Part shown: positions 1-13,300 of the stretch, one piece after another
Numbering within the stretch: the stretch's first letter is position 1
How the letters are laid out: every line of letters starts with the position of its first letter
Assembly: GCA_964007475.1 (NCBI GenBank)
Contig: OZ023273.1
Span: 150,456,444 to 150,520,443, forward strand
Source: Hybos culiciformis
Taxonomy: Eukaryota > Arthropoda > Insecta > Diptera > Hybotidae
Length of the DNA: 64,000 nucleotides
Direction: 5' to 3'
Position numbers and translations under genes: made by a program
The notes under the pieces: generated by a model
What the model saw: only the letters and a program-made list of their open reading frames with translations
Database searches by the model: none
What the model was told of the DNA's origin: nothing

Positions 1-879
1 TAATAAATATAAACAATAACAATAAACATTTTAAGATTGTTCTTTAAAAGATTAAAAAAAAAATATATATATATGGGGAATTCAATGAATTTTCTACATA
101 AACTATTATTTTAATTTCTATATATTTTGACTTGTTATCATTTTATTCTATACTGTTGCGTTTTTAGTTTTTTTTTTCACTTTAAAACCACATGAATATG
201 GTTTTCATTGAATAAAGTAAAGGAATAAAAAAAATACAAAATTTTTTATTGATGTTTGTGAATAATAATTGTTAGAGCAAAAAATTGTTTCATATTATGA
301 CAACAATTTCTAGAGTACTATATAGAGTACTTTTGCAATTAAAAAAAGAAAAAGAAAAAGAGAAAACTTGAAATGGTTAAAATAACAACATCAAATTATA
401 TCTGACTTGAATAATGAAATGTTAAACCACTATTATTATGTCAAAACAAAAAAAAAATTATTTTCACATGACTAAATATAAAGATAAAGAGATATAACGT
501 TTTAGTAGCAAGTAAATTCATTATTCACTTTATATAGCAAAAAAAAAAAGGGAAATACGTTCTATACACCTACAATATTCATTAACTTAGAAACTTACTG
601 ATTGGTAACATATCATTTTACTTAAAACTTTACTTATTAGTAACATTTATTATAGATCCTTCAAAAATATCCTTGACACAAATATTAAAAAGATTAAACA
701 TTCCATAATAAGCTGTACAAATAAAGTTTCGCAAATATTGATAAATAGTTGTTGAGCTAAAGTAAGTATATCATATATATACGAAAACTTTAGATGTTTT
801 AAACTATTGAGTTAAATGTGAGTCAAATCAGATTCACCTGATAAAACCCAGCATTATTTATTTAATTTATGAATAAAAT

Positions 880-1190
880 TCCTAGTTGGGAAAGCATATA
901 ATGAATTTCGTTCCCCCGCATTGATGTGCACTCGTACTTAAAGTTCTCACTCCACCTTTATTTCCTGTAATTTCTTTATTTTCATAATTCTCATTTAATT
1001 TCTTGGAGTGGGAAGCCTGGGTTAAAGTTTGTTTCCTAATGTGAAGCCATAGCTCTCGGTGGTGCTTCAAAAGATGAAGATGTCATTCGATAGCATTATG
1101 GAATTTTATGCTATGCCATTGATTGTTAGAATTAAGTTAATTTTAAGTTTAGGGATCATCTGTCGGGGTATCCAAACGGAGTGAATTTAT
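880..1190. other. unidentified higher-complexity patch
   Basis: About 300 bp with clearly more balanced base composition than its surroundings. A 62-codon minus-strand open frame (882-1070) includes GGVRTLSTSAHQCGG. I do not recognise the peptide and see no splice context. It could be a gene relic, a mobile-element fragment or a non-coding conserved element. Confidence 0.25.
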
Positions 1191-3626
1191 TTTTATAATA
1201 AAATGATGAGTACAACTTTTTTATTTTATTTATGTATATTTAATTTTTTCTTTTATTAAGACAATTTATCATATTACTTCATTATTATAATATAATGAAA
1301 GAAAAATTCTAAGATATTTTATAGCAAATCACGTTTGTGGTTAAGAAAATATAAATGAATAAAAAAGAAATGACTCCAAAAGAAATTTTGTTTTTTTTTT
1401 TTTTAAATTCCAACTAGAAAATTAGATACCAGATTGGTTTTATTAAAAAAAAAAAAAGGAAAAATAAATAATTTGATTTTTTTTTGTTGTTTAATAAATG
1501 GTTATTATGTCCACGCGCGCTACAGGACAAATTAACTTCCACAGAAAATACATAAATTTACCTTTCAGAATTTTTGTTTTTTTTTTTTGTTTTAGATAAT
1601 TTATATAAATGATTAACTTTTGCACAGAGATAAAGAAAATCTAAAAAAAAAAGTTTTTTTTTAAGAAAAACACATAATATACACAATTTTTCTTTTATAT
1701 AATTTTTTTTTCATGAAAAACGATAATTGCCGTCTTTATCTGTAATTACACCTACATGTTTAGTTTAGATTTTTTTTTTTTTAAATAAATTATCTAATTT
1801 TTGTCCTTTTTTTTGTTGGGCTAATTAAAGTTTCTTTTAATTATGAAATCCTGATTTTATTTTATATTGGTCGATGATGTGGTAAGTAATTTTGAATATT
1901 TTAATAAATGTATGTATAGCTTATTTAATACTATTAGCTTTCATAACCATTTAAGATTCTGAATTATGACATCAGAAAAATTTCTAAGCCAATTATTTAG
2001 TTAAAATTACCTAATTTTTTTGGAGATTTAATTTCAGAATCTATTGCGGACTCAGCGATAATGAAATACTCCAAAATCGAATTGCTTACTTAATTTATAA
2101 TTTAAAAAAATTACCCCAAAAATTATTGTGAAAAAACTATAATAAAAATTTTCCTTTTTTTCTTGCACACTTCCAACAATTATGGAAGCTAAATACTATT
2201 GTCAAATGACCGAACCTAAATTAGTTGTAAATATATTTCAATAAATGGTAAAAATATTGCCAATGAAATGAATTTCAATCGTGAAATTTTCATAATAACA
2301 CTTTTGGCGGTCTCATATTACTTCTTGGATGAAGACGTTTTCTAAATAAATTTCAATCACTAATTTTGTTCTGACTAAAAAAATTGGATCAATGAACATT
2401 TGTAAGCAAAAATGAACTGCCATCAAAAAAATTTTCGTGTTTTGAAATTTACTATTTGGTATAGACTTCAATATACATTCTATATAATTATACGTATTAT
2501 ACATAATACACTGAAAAACGTTATTATTCATGTGTCTTGTAATCGAGTATGTTCATCCTTCAGTTTTAAGAGACGTCCGTGAATCTAAACGAAATATTTA
2601 TTTTTTGACATTTTGTTTTTAAAAAATGTCATATAGTCTAATACAGCAAACATAAATTTAAAGTTTGTGAAAAAATTAAAATAAGTTATATAGGTATTTA
2701 TGTATTTAATTATTTAATTAATCATTTTTTTTTTTAATTTAATTTAATTTTAAAAAATAGTATTAATAAAATATTTTCCTCATAAAATTTAATTAATCAT
2801 TTTATTAATTATTTTATTATTAATTAACAAATAATTATATAAAACACAAAAAAAATTTGACAAATTTTGTGGAAAAACCCAATTTTCTACCTAAAATAAA
2901 ATTTTATTGAAAGCAGTTCAATTTATTGGATATAATTTTTTTACAGTGTATACTTTGAATTTTAAACCAATCAGGATACTAATATTTATCAAGTTAATAG
3001 AAAATTTTGTCACAGTAAAAAAATACATTAAATTCCTCTAAGGAAAATATTTTAAGGAAAAAAAAAAGTCTGATCACGCGCCAAACAGTAAAAGAAAATA
3101 TTAAGAGGTCAGTAAAAGTTTATTTTGTAGGCTTCTTGCATAAAAAATTTCCAAAAACGTATTATTTTATAAAAATATTTTTTTAGTTTTAACAATCTCT
3201 GAAATTTTAATGTTTCAATTTAACATTATGTTATTCTGCATAGAATCTTAAAAAAAAAATAAAAGAAAAATAAAATATCTGAGAATAATAAATGACGCAT
3301 GTAAGTCAAAATTAAAACTTTAATTTGTTTCCAAGATTCAAATATGTATGAAGAAAAGTCGAGTTATACCACTTATTACGAAAATATATTATTTCAACTG
3401 AACTCCACCGAATATTTTTTATGTCACACAAAAAGGTTATGTTTAATAAACATAAACAAAAATATGATTTTTACATAACCACAAAAAATTCTTTTTTTTT
3501 TTGCTTTCTAATAATTAATAATATTATTATAGTTTTTAACAAAAACATTTAACTCATATTTAATTAAAAGTTTTTCTCTTATAAATGTGTATGTTAATTG
3601 CTTTCAACTTTAAAAGTGCAAAGAAC

Positions 3627-3671
3627 AAGAATAAGAAAAATAATAATAATAATAATAATATTCTTATTCTT
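3627..3671. repeat. (AAT)n microsatellite flanked by a 9-bp inverted repeat
   Basis: Seven AAT units at 3640-3661 sit between AAGAATAAG (3627-3635) and CTTATTCTT (3663-3671), so the repeat could form the loop of a small hairpin. Confidence 0.7.
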
Positions 3672-6064
3672 AGCGCAAGAACTTTAATAAATTTATTAAA
3701 CATAAAATAATGGAAATTTTTTTATATATATGTGCATAAAAACTGAATCTTAACGGAATATGAAGGAAAACTTTTAGGAAGTTTTTACTTTTTGCTGCAA
3801 AAAATGTACAATTTCTTTCGTACGTTCTTTTAACATTATATGTTCAAAACAATAAAGGGAAATAGTACATTTACTTGGAGCTAAAGATCTGTTTGCATGT
3901 TAAATAAATCAATAGTTCCAAAGGTGAACTAATAATTATTATTATATCTTAACGACATTTGAAAGTTCTAACCACTAACCTAATTATTTTCTTTTGAAAT
4001 TGTATCAAGTTTATATAGGGTAAAATCAAAGAAATATTTCCAGCGAAAAATGTTTAATGATTAAATGATGATAGTTAATTATATATTTCTTAAAATTTAA
4101 ACCTTTTTTAATATATCGTTTATAATTGTAATTCTGATAAGAATATGAGTTAAAAATTTAGACTTTCAATATTTAAAAATAATGAATACTATTGCGCATA
4201 AAATACTTAAACTTCTAATAAAGTGATTTCATCAATTATTTTATTTGAATATACATGCAGTTTAATTAATATTTTTTAAAACATACAATGTTATTCCTTG
4301 TGAGTTAGTTAATATTTAAAAAACAAAACTTAATTTTGCAAACAAATGAAATGACATTAAATACAGCACCCAGCTTCTTATATTTGCATTATGTATTTTT
4401 TTTTAAATATTTTTCATTTATGACAACATTATTTAAATTTAATGAATAAATGATGAAATTTTATAAGAAACTTAGCCCGCGTAAAAAAATATTTAAAAAC
4501 TTTTGTTAACGATTTTCTTGAAACTACTTTAAAAACTCCATACATCTTGAAATGTATAATGAAGAAAGAGTCTTCATTCAGTTCACATCTGTTAGTTAAC
4601 CAACTGTGATTGAATTTTTAAAATAAGTTAAAAAAATAATTATTTAAATCCTGAATTACGTCGAAAGAGTCCAAATTATTAAAAAAAATTTCAAAAATTA
4701 CAAATTGAATTAGTAATTTTAAAGTGCCTAGAATGTCGAACTTTAAGCCAGCTGAAGAGATGTTGAAAAATTGACATTTTCAAAAATTTAAATATTCAAA
4801 ACATTAAAATTTTTATATAGAATGATATAATATAAATTTTGTTTTTCTTTTGAAATAACCCAATTAACAATATCTGTGAAAAAAAAAAAAAAATTTACAA
4901 AAATGTTACGCGCTATGAACAACACTCCTGAAACTTCTACCCTCCATCAACAGAATATTAATTTACAAACCAATGAACTGGCTGATTGATTTTCTCACTT
5001 TTTTTGTTGAAAAAAAAAAAAATTTTAATATTTTTTTTTTTTTCCTATCTGTTTACATAACAAATTTTCCAATCCACAACTTTTTTGAAGGATTTTTTTT
5101 TCCCTCGATAATGTCAAAGATTAAAGGTTTTTTTTTTTTTAAATTATGCAAATTTATTTTTTTTTGCTGATAAATTGTTTATTTTTGGTTGAAAAAAAAG
5201 TAAATAAATAAGCAAAAAAAAAAAAAAAAAAAGAGCTAAAAAGGAAAAATCGGGAAAAAAGGGTTTTCCATTAAAAATTAATTAAAATTCAATTTTTTTT
5301 TTTTTAATGTTGTTATATTTTATTTAAATATATATGTGTTTTTTTTTTTTTTTTTAATTTTATTATTATTTTTACAAGTTTTATTATTATTTTTATTAAT
5401 TATATAATACAATAAATTTTTAATAGGTTCTGCGTACAATAATAAAGTTAAAACAAAAAATAAAAATATATATGTAGGTATGTATTTTTAGTATAAAATT
5501 AATGAAAATTAATTAATTATGTGTGAATCATAATATTGTGAAATTTACTCATTAAAAAACATTTTAATTTAATACATTTTATTGACCATTCAAAATCATT
5601 GTAACTATAATAATTATTAATTTTTTTTTTCTAGTTCACCAAGTTGTTGGTGTGAATAATAAATTTAATGACTAGCAATGGGGTACAATAGTCATTGGGA
5701 CTGTTAGATAATAATATAGTCTTGAATTTGTTATATTTATTTTTGTTTTAATTTTTGTTTTAATCAAAATTTTTGCTTCTTACTATCATTTAATAATAAA
5801 AAAGTCGATCAATATTTATTTTTCATCGCTAATGTTGACAACTATTGCTGATATAGCGTTGTTAATTAAAACAAAATTAGAATAACAAAAAAAGTTTGTT
5901 AGTGATACATTTTTATTTATTTCAAATTTATTTCAAAATGCTTAATACAAGCGAATACAACTTAATGATAATAAATTTAAATTAAATATATGTACAATCA
6001 ATTTGAATAAGGGATGTAAGAATATATACAAAGCAGCAGTATTTACTATTAAATAATGTATCAC

Positions 6065-6910
6065 TTAGTTTGAATTAATTAAAAAATTATGATAAAATTT
6101 ACTTTTAAAAGTAGGACTTTCGAAAACGTATAACTGAAGAAGGAAATGGTATCGGTTATAAATTTTGAATAGGGAGTTAAGTGGGCTATATTGACCATAA
6201 TTGGTTCTGGAAAATTGAATACTAATGACATCAAAATTTCTAAGAGTTCTTGAGGGCACATTGAAAAATAGATTAGACATTAAACAGCTACTTGTCGTTT
6301 TTCCTTCGATGACTTTATGGATAAAGCTGAACGACAAATAAGCTCTTCTATTCTCCAGACTTGGGAGATTTAGAAGTTGAAGTCTGTCAGTGTATGGAGG
6401 TAAATTAAAATTATCCTGCCAATTCAGTCTCCTTAAAGCGAAACGAAGGAAATTTTTTTGAACCGATTCCAATCTAGAGATATGAGCTGCGTAGAATGGA
6501 TTCCAGACTTGGCAAGAATATTCCAAAGTGGGTCGAACAAAAGAAGAATATAAAAGTTTCATAACATATGGGTCATTGAATTGTTTAGATTGCCTCTTGA
6601 TAAAACCAAGAACACGCAGAGCCTTACTTGTAACAAAATCGATATGTTTAACAAAATTCAACTTTTCATCCAACAAAACTCCAAGATCAGTGGTCTCTAC
6701 TTCTCTTGTTAAAGAAGAGGATCCAACACTGTATTGAAAATCAAAAATATTTTTCTTTCTATTCAAGGAAAAGTCAGTTTGTAGACCTGGTGCAAATTTT
6801 GGAGGAAAATCAAGAAATGGAACGAAATTAATTTTGTTTTATTAACTTTGATTTTATTCACATTCTCAAGTGATGCCAGTTTGCTTGCGACTCTCTTTTT
6901 TGTAGATCAA
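6065..6910 (-). mobile_element. 5'-truncated, frameshifted non-LTR retrotransposon 3' end (Jockey-like reverse transcriptase C-terminus)
   Basis: The minus-strand frame 6065-6766 encodes about 233 residues typical of the region downstream of the reverse-transcriptase catalytic core in Jockey-type elements. Landmarks are DLGVLLDEKLNFVKHID, then SKALRVLGFIKR, FVRPTLEYSCQVWNP and LESVQKNFLRFALRR. Further 5', related pieces (VNKTKLISF near 6820 and DLQK...ANW near 6860-6905) sit in different frames with an in-frame stop between them, so the copy is decayed. The catalytic YADD part, endonuclease and ORF1 are absent, as expected of 5' truncation during target-primed insertion. The element's 3' UTR probably continues to an A-rich end near 5905-5940. 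It is in reverse-strand orientation, same as the DIP-like gene, and lies 3' of it. Confidence 0.85.
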
Positions 6911-9900
6911 AGCAAAAATTTAATGATATAATAAAAAAAACAAAATGTCAGTGACTTCAAAACTCATCAAGAGACCACAAATGATCATCAGTTTAATGAT
7001 AAGACCTTTTGTTACTTATCAATCATATAAATATAATAACTGACATTCTAATCAATGATTCATTTCTATTATTATCATAAATAATTAATTGAAAATCATT
7101 GATACATAATAATAATTGACCTAATTTCAATTTTGAAATTTTAAATTATTGTATGTAATGTGATAATGATAAATGAAAAACTATTAACAATAAACCGTTC
7201 AATATTAAGCAAAAAAAAAAACTATAATTTTTATAGTTTTGTGGGTAAATAACATTTAAAATAATTTTCACAATTATTAATTTTCCTGTAATTATTTTTG
7301 TTGTGCAGCTTAAAATTTATATGACAGTTAAGATTACATGCTTATTTTTTTTTAATTTATTTTTTGGATTTGAAGAATAAATCAAAATTTTTTCATTGTA
7401 ATTTGTTATAACAATTTTGTATTTCTTATATTAAGTAGCAATAGTATTTACAATATTCATAATTTTATAAGTATACAAAATATAATGAAAAAAATGATAA
7501 ATAAGAAAAAAAAAATATATATGTTCTGATTCTGACCCAAATTTTTTGTTTGCAAAATGGTCTGAACTGATTGTTTGTAATCGTTTTTGGCATACAGTGA
7601 TAATTTATATTGATTTATATGAAAAATACTTGGGTTGTAAACTGATGCATATTATAAATTTCAATAAGATTTAAATCAATAAAGTAGATAATTGTCAATG
7701 AAACCATATTCATAAAAAACATAAAAGAAAATCTAATTTTTTTGTAAAATGTAGACCAGTCAATTTAATTTTATGAATATACACTGATTCATAAATTCCA
7801 GCAGAATTTGAAATTATTTAATTTGCAGAAAAATAAGTACATGTATTGTTTGTATATCTCAAACACTTTTATCGTTTAATTATAAAAATATGAATAAAGT
7901 AGGAGGAAAAACTATATATAATCTCTATTTATTGTACATTGTACAATAATATTATAATTTTACATAATAATTGTAAAAAATTAAAACAACATTATAAGTC
8001 TTATGTTTGATTATAAAACTTCAAAACTTGCGTTCTTTTCTATTAATAAAATTTGTTGAATTTTTAATGTATCTTTAAAAGTATTTTATTTTTTACTTTT
8101 ATTTTATTATTGTGTGTAGTGTTGATAAATGTAAAAATAAAAAAAAAAAAATTAAAAATAAAAACACAACTTATTTTTTAATATTATTTTAGTTATAATA
8201 CTTACCATTACTCAATATTATGATAATAATTTAGTTAGGTAATTTTTTTTTTTCTTTTTAATAAATTACAATATTGTGTATATATTACAATAAAATTAAT
8301 TTTACTCAATTTATATTACAAATTTGAATAATATTAAGCAATAATTTTACAAACTAAATGTTAATATTAATATATATATTTTTATTTTATTTTTTTTAAA
8401 TAATACATAATTTTTAATTTTAATTTAATAAAACGTTTCAAAATATAATTCCTGACAGAAATTCAATAATTTTGATACATATTAATAAATTAGTTTTAAT
8501 TGAATATTTTTTGTGTTTAATTATTTTTATTTTAATACTTTTTTTTTAATATAAAATATATTTTAATTATATTTTTTTTTCTTTGAATATTTTATTTAAA
8601 AATTAACCCATTTAGGTAATGAAGAAAGTTAACCGAGTTGCCAATATGACTGATGTCGTATAAAAATTATTGTGTGATTATGTTATCAGAAAAATTGTAT
8701 CATCGGAAATTATTGAGTGCAATAAAATTCATTTCTACCACTTGCAGAGATATTAATTAAGTTATAAGAAAAAGTAATTAAAAAATTGTTAGAAAACATA
8801 AAAATTTACATATAATATATAAATATTAATCGTTTTTATCGAGAACTTAAATAATATACAAATTAATGTGTTCTTAACAAACCTCTTTTTAAAAACAAAC
8901 TCTGATTATACTTTTTTTTATTAAACTATAATGAGGACAGAAAAAATTCGTGCTCTTTATAATTTCCTTATCTTAAAAAAATTAAATTAATTTCGAACAA
9001 AACGATTTTACTTTAATTGACTTCAGATATATCTCTTTGAATGACATTAAAGTTCGTACTCCTGTAATTTTATGACAGAGATTATGTATAAACTAAATCC
9101 GATTAATCTTCATTAACTATTTACTTCTGATGTATCTCTTACAATGACTGTATAAATCTTGAACTCCATGTACTTTTTTTGTCTTCCGATGACTTTTATT
9201 TCACCATATAACTGACTTTTAGTCAGTTTTCTTTCTGCAATTGTTGTGTATAAGACTGATTTTAGATAAGAATTCTTTTTTATTTTTAGTTTATACTTTA
9301 AACATTTTTTTTAGTTTAAATTAAACAATAATTATAATTTATTATTTATTTTATTTGGCAACTTGGTTTTATAATATACTTTTACTATGTATATTTGGTT
9401 TTCAAAAAGTTGCTTGAAAACTTTGACATTTTTAATTTTCTTTTAAGCATTTGTGTATTTACTTTACATTTTTCTTTTAATTTCAATTATAATGTAAATT
9501 ATTTTTTACTATTTGTTTTTTTTTTTTTTTTGTATAAAATATTTTCTATGTTCAGGCATTTAAATTTTCCTATTTTTTTTATTTTATTTTAAATATTTAT
9601 TTATAATTCTTGTTATTTATATCTAATTTCTTGAATAATTATATTTTAAAAATTCAGAGGCCTCACATTTAACTTTCAACAAAAAGAAATTATTAAGGAA
9701 TAGAATTTAAAGTCAATTATTATCGTTAAAAAATGATAAGAAATTCTCCAGGGTCTAAAAAATATCATAAAAAATATGAAAATATTTAGTCTCAAAATTA
9801 TCTAATTTATAATGGAATTTACATTACGAATGCTTTAATGAGATACATTAACATTTTTTGAAGATCTGTAAAGATTTGCTTCGTCGGCGTCGAATTAATC

Positions 9901-10160
9901 GACGTTAGAAATGTTAAATAATTTAATGCTATAAATAAAGAAAACACAATGTTAAATAAAAAGTTAAATTTATAATATTATATAAATCACAATAAATTGA
10001 CAATTTACAAACAAATCTAGAAAATAGCATTATACGATCAGATGTTTCTGATAATAATTGAACTTATCCCCTATTTTGTAACATAAACATTAAATGTTTT
10101 TTTTTTTTTAAATATCTAAGAAACATAAAATAATTAGTTTGAAAATAATTTAAACTAATT
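6911..10160. other. intergenic / 3' flank of DIP-like gene
   Basis: AT-rich sequence downstream of the stop codon. It probably includes the gene's 3' UTR, whose end I cannot place because AATAAA-like strings are abundant. No other gene seen. Confidence 0.6.
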
Positions 10161-10372
10161 TTATTGATAAAAGCTTAAAATATTTAATTTCTTAATTACA
10201 TACAAAGATAATACTATTGTGTATTGCAATTTTAAGGAAATACTTAGATTTAAGCCCCTAGAATTATCATCCTGAGAGAAATCAGCATATCCTTTTGAAT
10301 TTTCACCTGTTATTGATTTCTGTTCGGATTTATCAATTTCATTCAAATACGATGATGATTGATGTTTTGATC
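10161..10372 (-). CDS. DIP-like gene, exon H: C-terminal tail with predicted GPI-attachment signal and stop
   Basis: 212 nt of coding sequence, residues 349-418 plus TAA stop. The acceptor is TATGTTGCAG before GATCAA. It reads SKHQSSSYLNEIDKSEQKS, then an acidic Ser-rich linker and a moderately hydrophobic end (TIVLSLYVIKKLNILSFYQ). The LNEI-xx-SEQKS motif resembles the tail of a fly DIP paralogue. A small-residue site around N385-S386 followed by hydrophobic residues suggests GPI anchoring, as reported for DIPs. The tail is interrupted by two lysines and is weaker than usual, so the exact terminus is less certain; splicing before the stop to a further exon is possible. A possible AATAAA overlaps the stop codon, so it cannot by itself be the functional poly(A) signal. 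Confidence 0.83.
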
Positions 10373-13300
10373 CTGCAACATAATAATAGTATTTACAATG
10401 TTTTTATATATTAAAAGTAATATGTTTTTATTTATTTTAAAAAATATTATTATGTTTTAAAAATATATTAAACATTAATTAATAATTTTAATTATTTAGA
10501 CATTTGGGTTGGAAGAAATATTCTGATATAAAATTAAGTAGAATAATTTAATTGAATGAACTGTACAAATAATTCTTTTCATTTACCTTTATCACTTGAT
10601 TTTGTAACTATGGATATTCCATTATTCGATAATGTAGTGAAACCGTAACTTTTAGAGGTTGTCGTTGTTGTACGTTGCGTTGTCGTTGTTGTCGTTGGCG
10701 GAGGTAATGTTGTTGGAGGTTGTTTAGCTGTTAGTTACAAATTAAGTAAAATATTACACAAAATATTTAGTAAATTAGTTAACACTTAGTTATTTTTTTA
10801 TTTATTCTGTAATCAAAATTTATTAATAAATTATTAAATTAAGGATAAGCCAACTCGTAAAATTTCAACAAAATGTTTTTTTGATATTGAATATTAAAAT
10901 TTATTATTAACTATCTATCTTAATATTATAGTGCTTTAAAAAGTAATATTTTTATTGAGACCGCAAGTGTATTTGCACAGGCTTAATAATAGTTTCATAA
11001 AAAAAACTAAAAAATACGCTCGATACCGAAGACTACAATGTTAATACTGGTCCAAGAAAAATTGTTCATACTCTTCGACTAAGAAGAATATTTTACTGTA
11101 TACAGTCTTCGCTAATGACACACCAGAATAGGCAATTTTCAAGTCCCCATAGCATTTTATTTCTATATCCTTCACGAAAATTTAATTAAAAATCTTTAAA
11201 TAGATTAAATCTATGAACAACCCATATATATAATTCTTGATTATTTATTGAATTTCACCAAACTAAAAAACATTATAATAAAGTTTTTTAACTTTTCTTT
11301 TACTGAAAAAATTTATCTGGTAAAACCTTATTATTTGGTTCTTAAAAAGAATGACTTTTCTTTTAATATCTATCAGCTTCCTCATTTTAACACCTACTTA
11401 AATAATAAAATACTCGTATTTTTCTATTTGTTTTTTTTGTTGTTTTCCTCTTAAAGACAACTTCTTAGAGCAGCAAAAAAAAAAGAAAAGAACACAAATC
11501 TTCTTTTCCAAGTTATCACAATAAATTTTCTTTTCCTTAAAATTGCAATAATACCATTAATGGAGTGCATGAAAAAAGAATTTTTTTAAGGATTCAAACA
11601 ATTCTAATAAACAAAAACACTTTAAATTCAATGAACTTGTTTTTGTTATTGGAACCAGAAAAGCCAATAAATTATCCATCCCCATAAGGAAACCACTTTT
11701 TAAATGAGTATTAAAGAAGCTCGAAATGGGAAATTTCCTCGATTTGATAAATTTAAATTTTTAAATTATAAAGTAAATTCTATTGAAAAGATTTATTTTC
11801 GAAAATTAGCAAAAAAATTTATAATGAAATATTTTATTTTCCCAAAGAATAAAAATATGTATATTTTTTGATAACAGGATAATTGCGTTTTGATTTAGTG
11901 TTGTTATCAATTTGTTTATATAAGTTTATAAACTATCTTTTCAAAAATAATTACGACTTTTTAGTACGGAGGACAATTATTATTATTAGGGAAAATAATC
12001 CCAAAACTTTTTAAGACATCACCCGAAAACAAAAGAAAATTCCTGAACGTATTTCAATATAAAGTCACGTAGGCGGATTGAGTCTTAGAGTCGAAATTCA
12101 GGTTTTATGTTCAGTTTCTAAATTGTTTCCTGTTTTTTATGAATATATAATTTTATTCAAAAAATTTCCAAAATATTATAAAATGCATTATTACATTATT
12201 ATATCTTGTTAATAATAATAATAACCGAACCATTTGAAATTTTACAAGTAATATATTTCATCAGATTTATTTTCACATTAACTTTAACAGAAGACAATTT
12301 GGATAATAGATTCCCCTAATAAAGTTGTTTGATAATATTCTATAGTTATATATTATATACATATTATATACATTTTAGTATAATGCTAATGTATACTAAC
12401 ACTAACCTAACATATAATTTTTTATTTCTTAGTTGTGAAGAAAATAAATTGTTTTGAGTTATGTTTAGCAATAAAAGGATCTATATTTTGTGTCTTTGTT
12501 TTTGCTCTCTAAAGACAACAAAGTTATGGTATATGTATATAATAATGTTTAAAATTTTCCAAGAATTTAAGAGATGTATTACAGAATTTTAGTTTTGTGT
12601 CAAGAGAAGATATTTTGCACAAAATTTTCACTGTCAAAATCAAAGTGTAAAATTTTTTTTAGATAAACTGCTTTAATGTTTTCCAATTAAGTTTACTCGA
12701 ATAAATTTTAGTTCTCATATATATTTTTTTGGTTTTTAGTTTTTTCTTTTTTTACTTATAACTTCTGTGTAATTATAATATAATTAATAAACAAGATTAA
12801 ATCATCTGTATTTATATTTTGGTTACATAAAATTTACCAAAAATTAAACAAATATAATAAATGCCAAATTGTCATAAAATTTAAATATGATTATATTATT
12901 CAAAATTCGTAAATATTCGTAGAACTTTTTTTTTAAGTTAAAATTTTTGTAACTCGTTAATTTTAAAAGTCCTGCAATTGAAAACATGGTTTAAGATTTG
13001 GTTTGACTGTTAATATGATTTCGACTAAAGTATGTTCGATATGTTAGAGCAGTGGTGCCCAAACTACGGCCCGCTAAGCATTCTTATCTGGCCCGTTTTG
13101 AATTTTATGATTAATGCATCTACTTCACAATTTTCATAAAATTATATTTCTTTTTAGGAATTTAAACTTTTAGTTTTCTTATAATTTGTTGTTATTTATT
13201 TTTTAATTCATACTGTAATAATTCTTAAAGTAGCAAGAATACTGGATTACTTTGTATACGAATTCATGCATAATTAATTAGTAATAAAAAAATATAGAAG

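Larger units (their letters stand above)
1..6064. other. intergenic AT-rich sequence
   Basis: No gene recognised. It consists of A/T homopolymers, an (AAT)n microsatellite (3640-3661) and one less biased patch at about 880-1190. Short open frames here are low-complexity. Confidence 0.6.

Noticed and set aside
4973..5170. Plus-strand open frame rich in Phe/Lys
   Set aside because: Produced by T and A runs; no domain, low complexity.
9395..9592. Phe-rich hydrophobic plus-strand frame
   Set aside because: Low-complexity T-rich DNA, no homology recognised.
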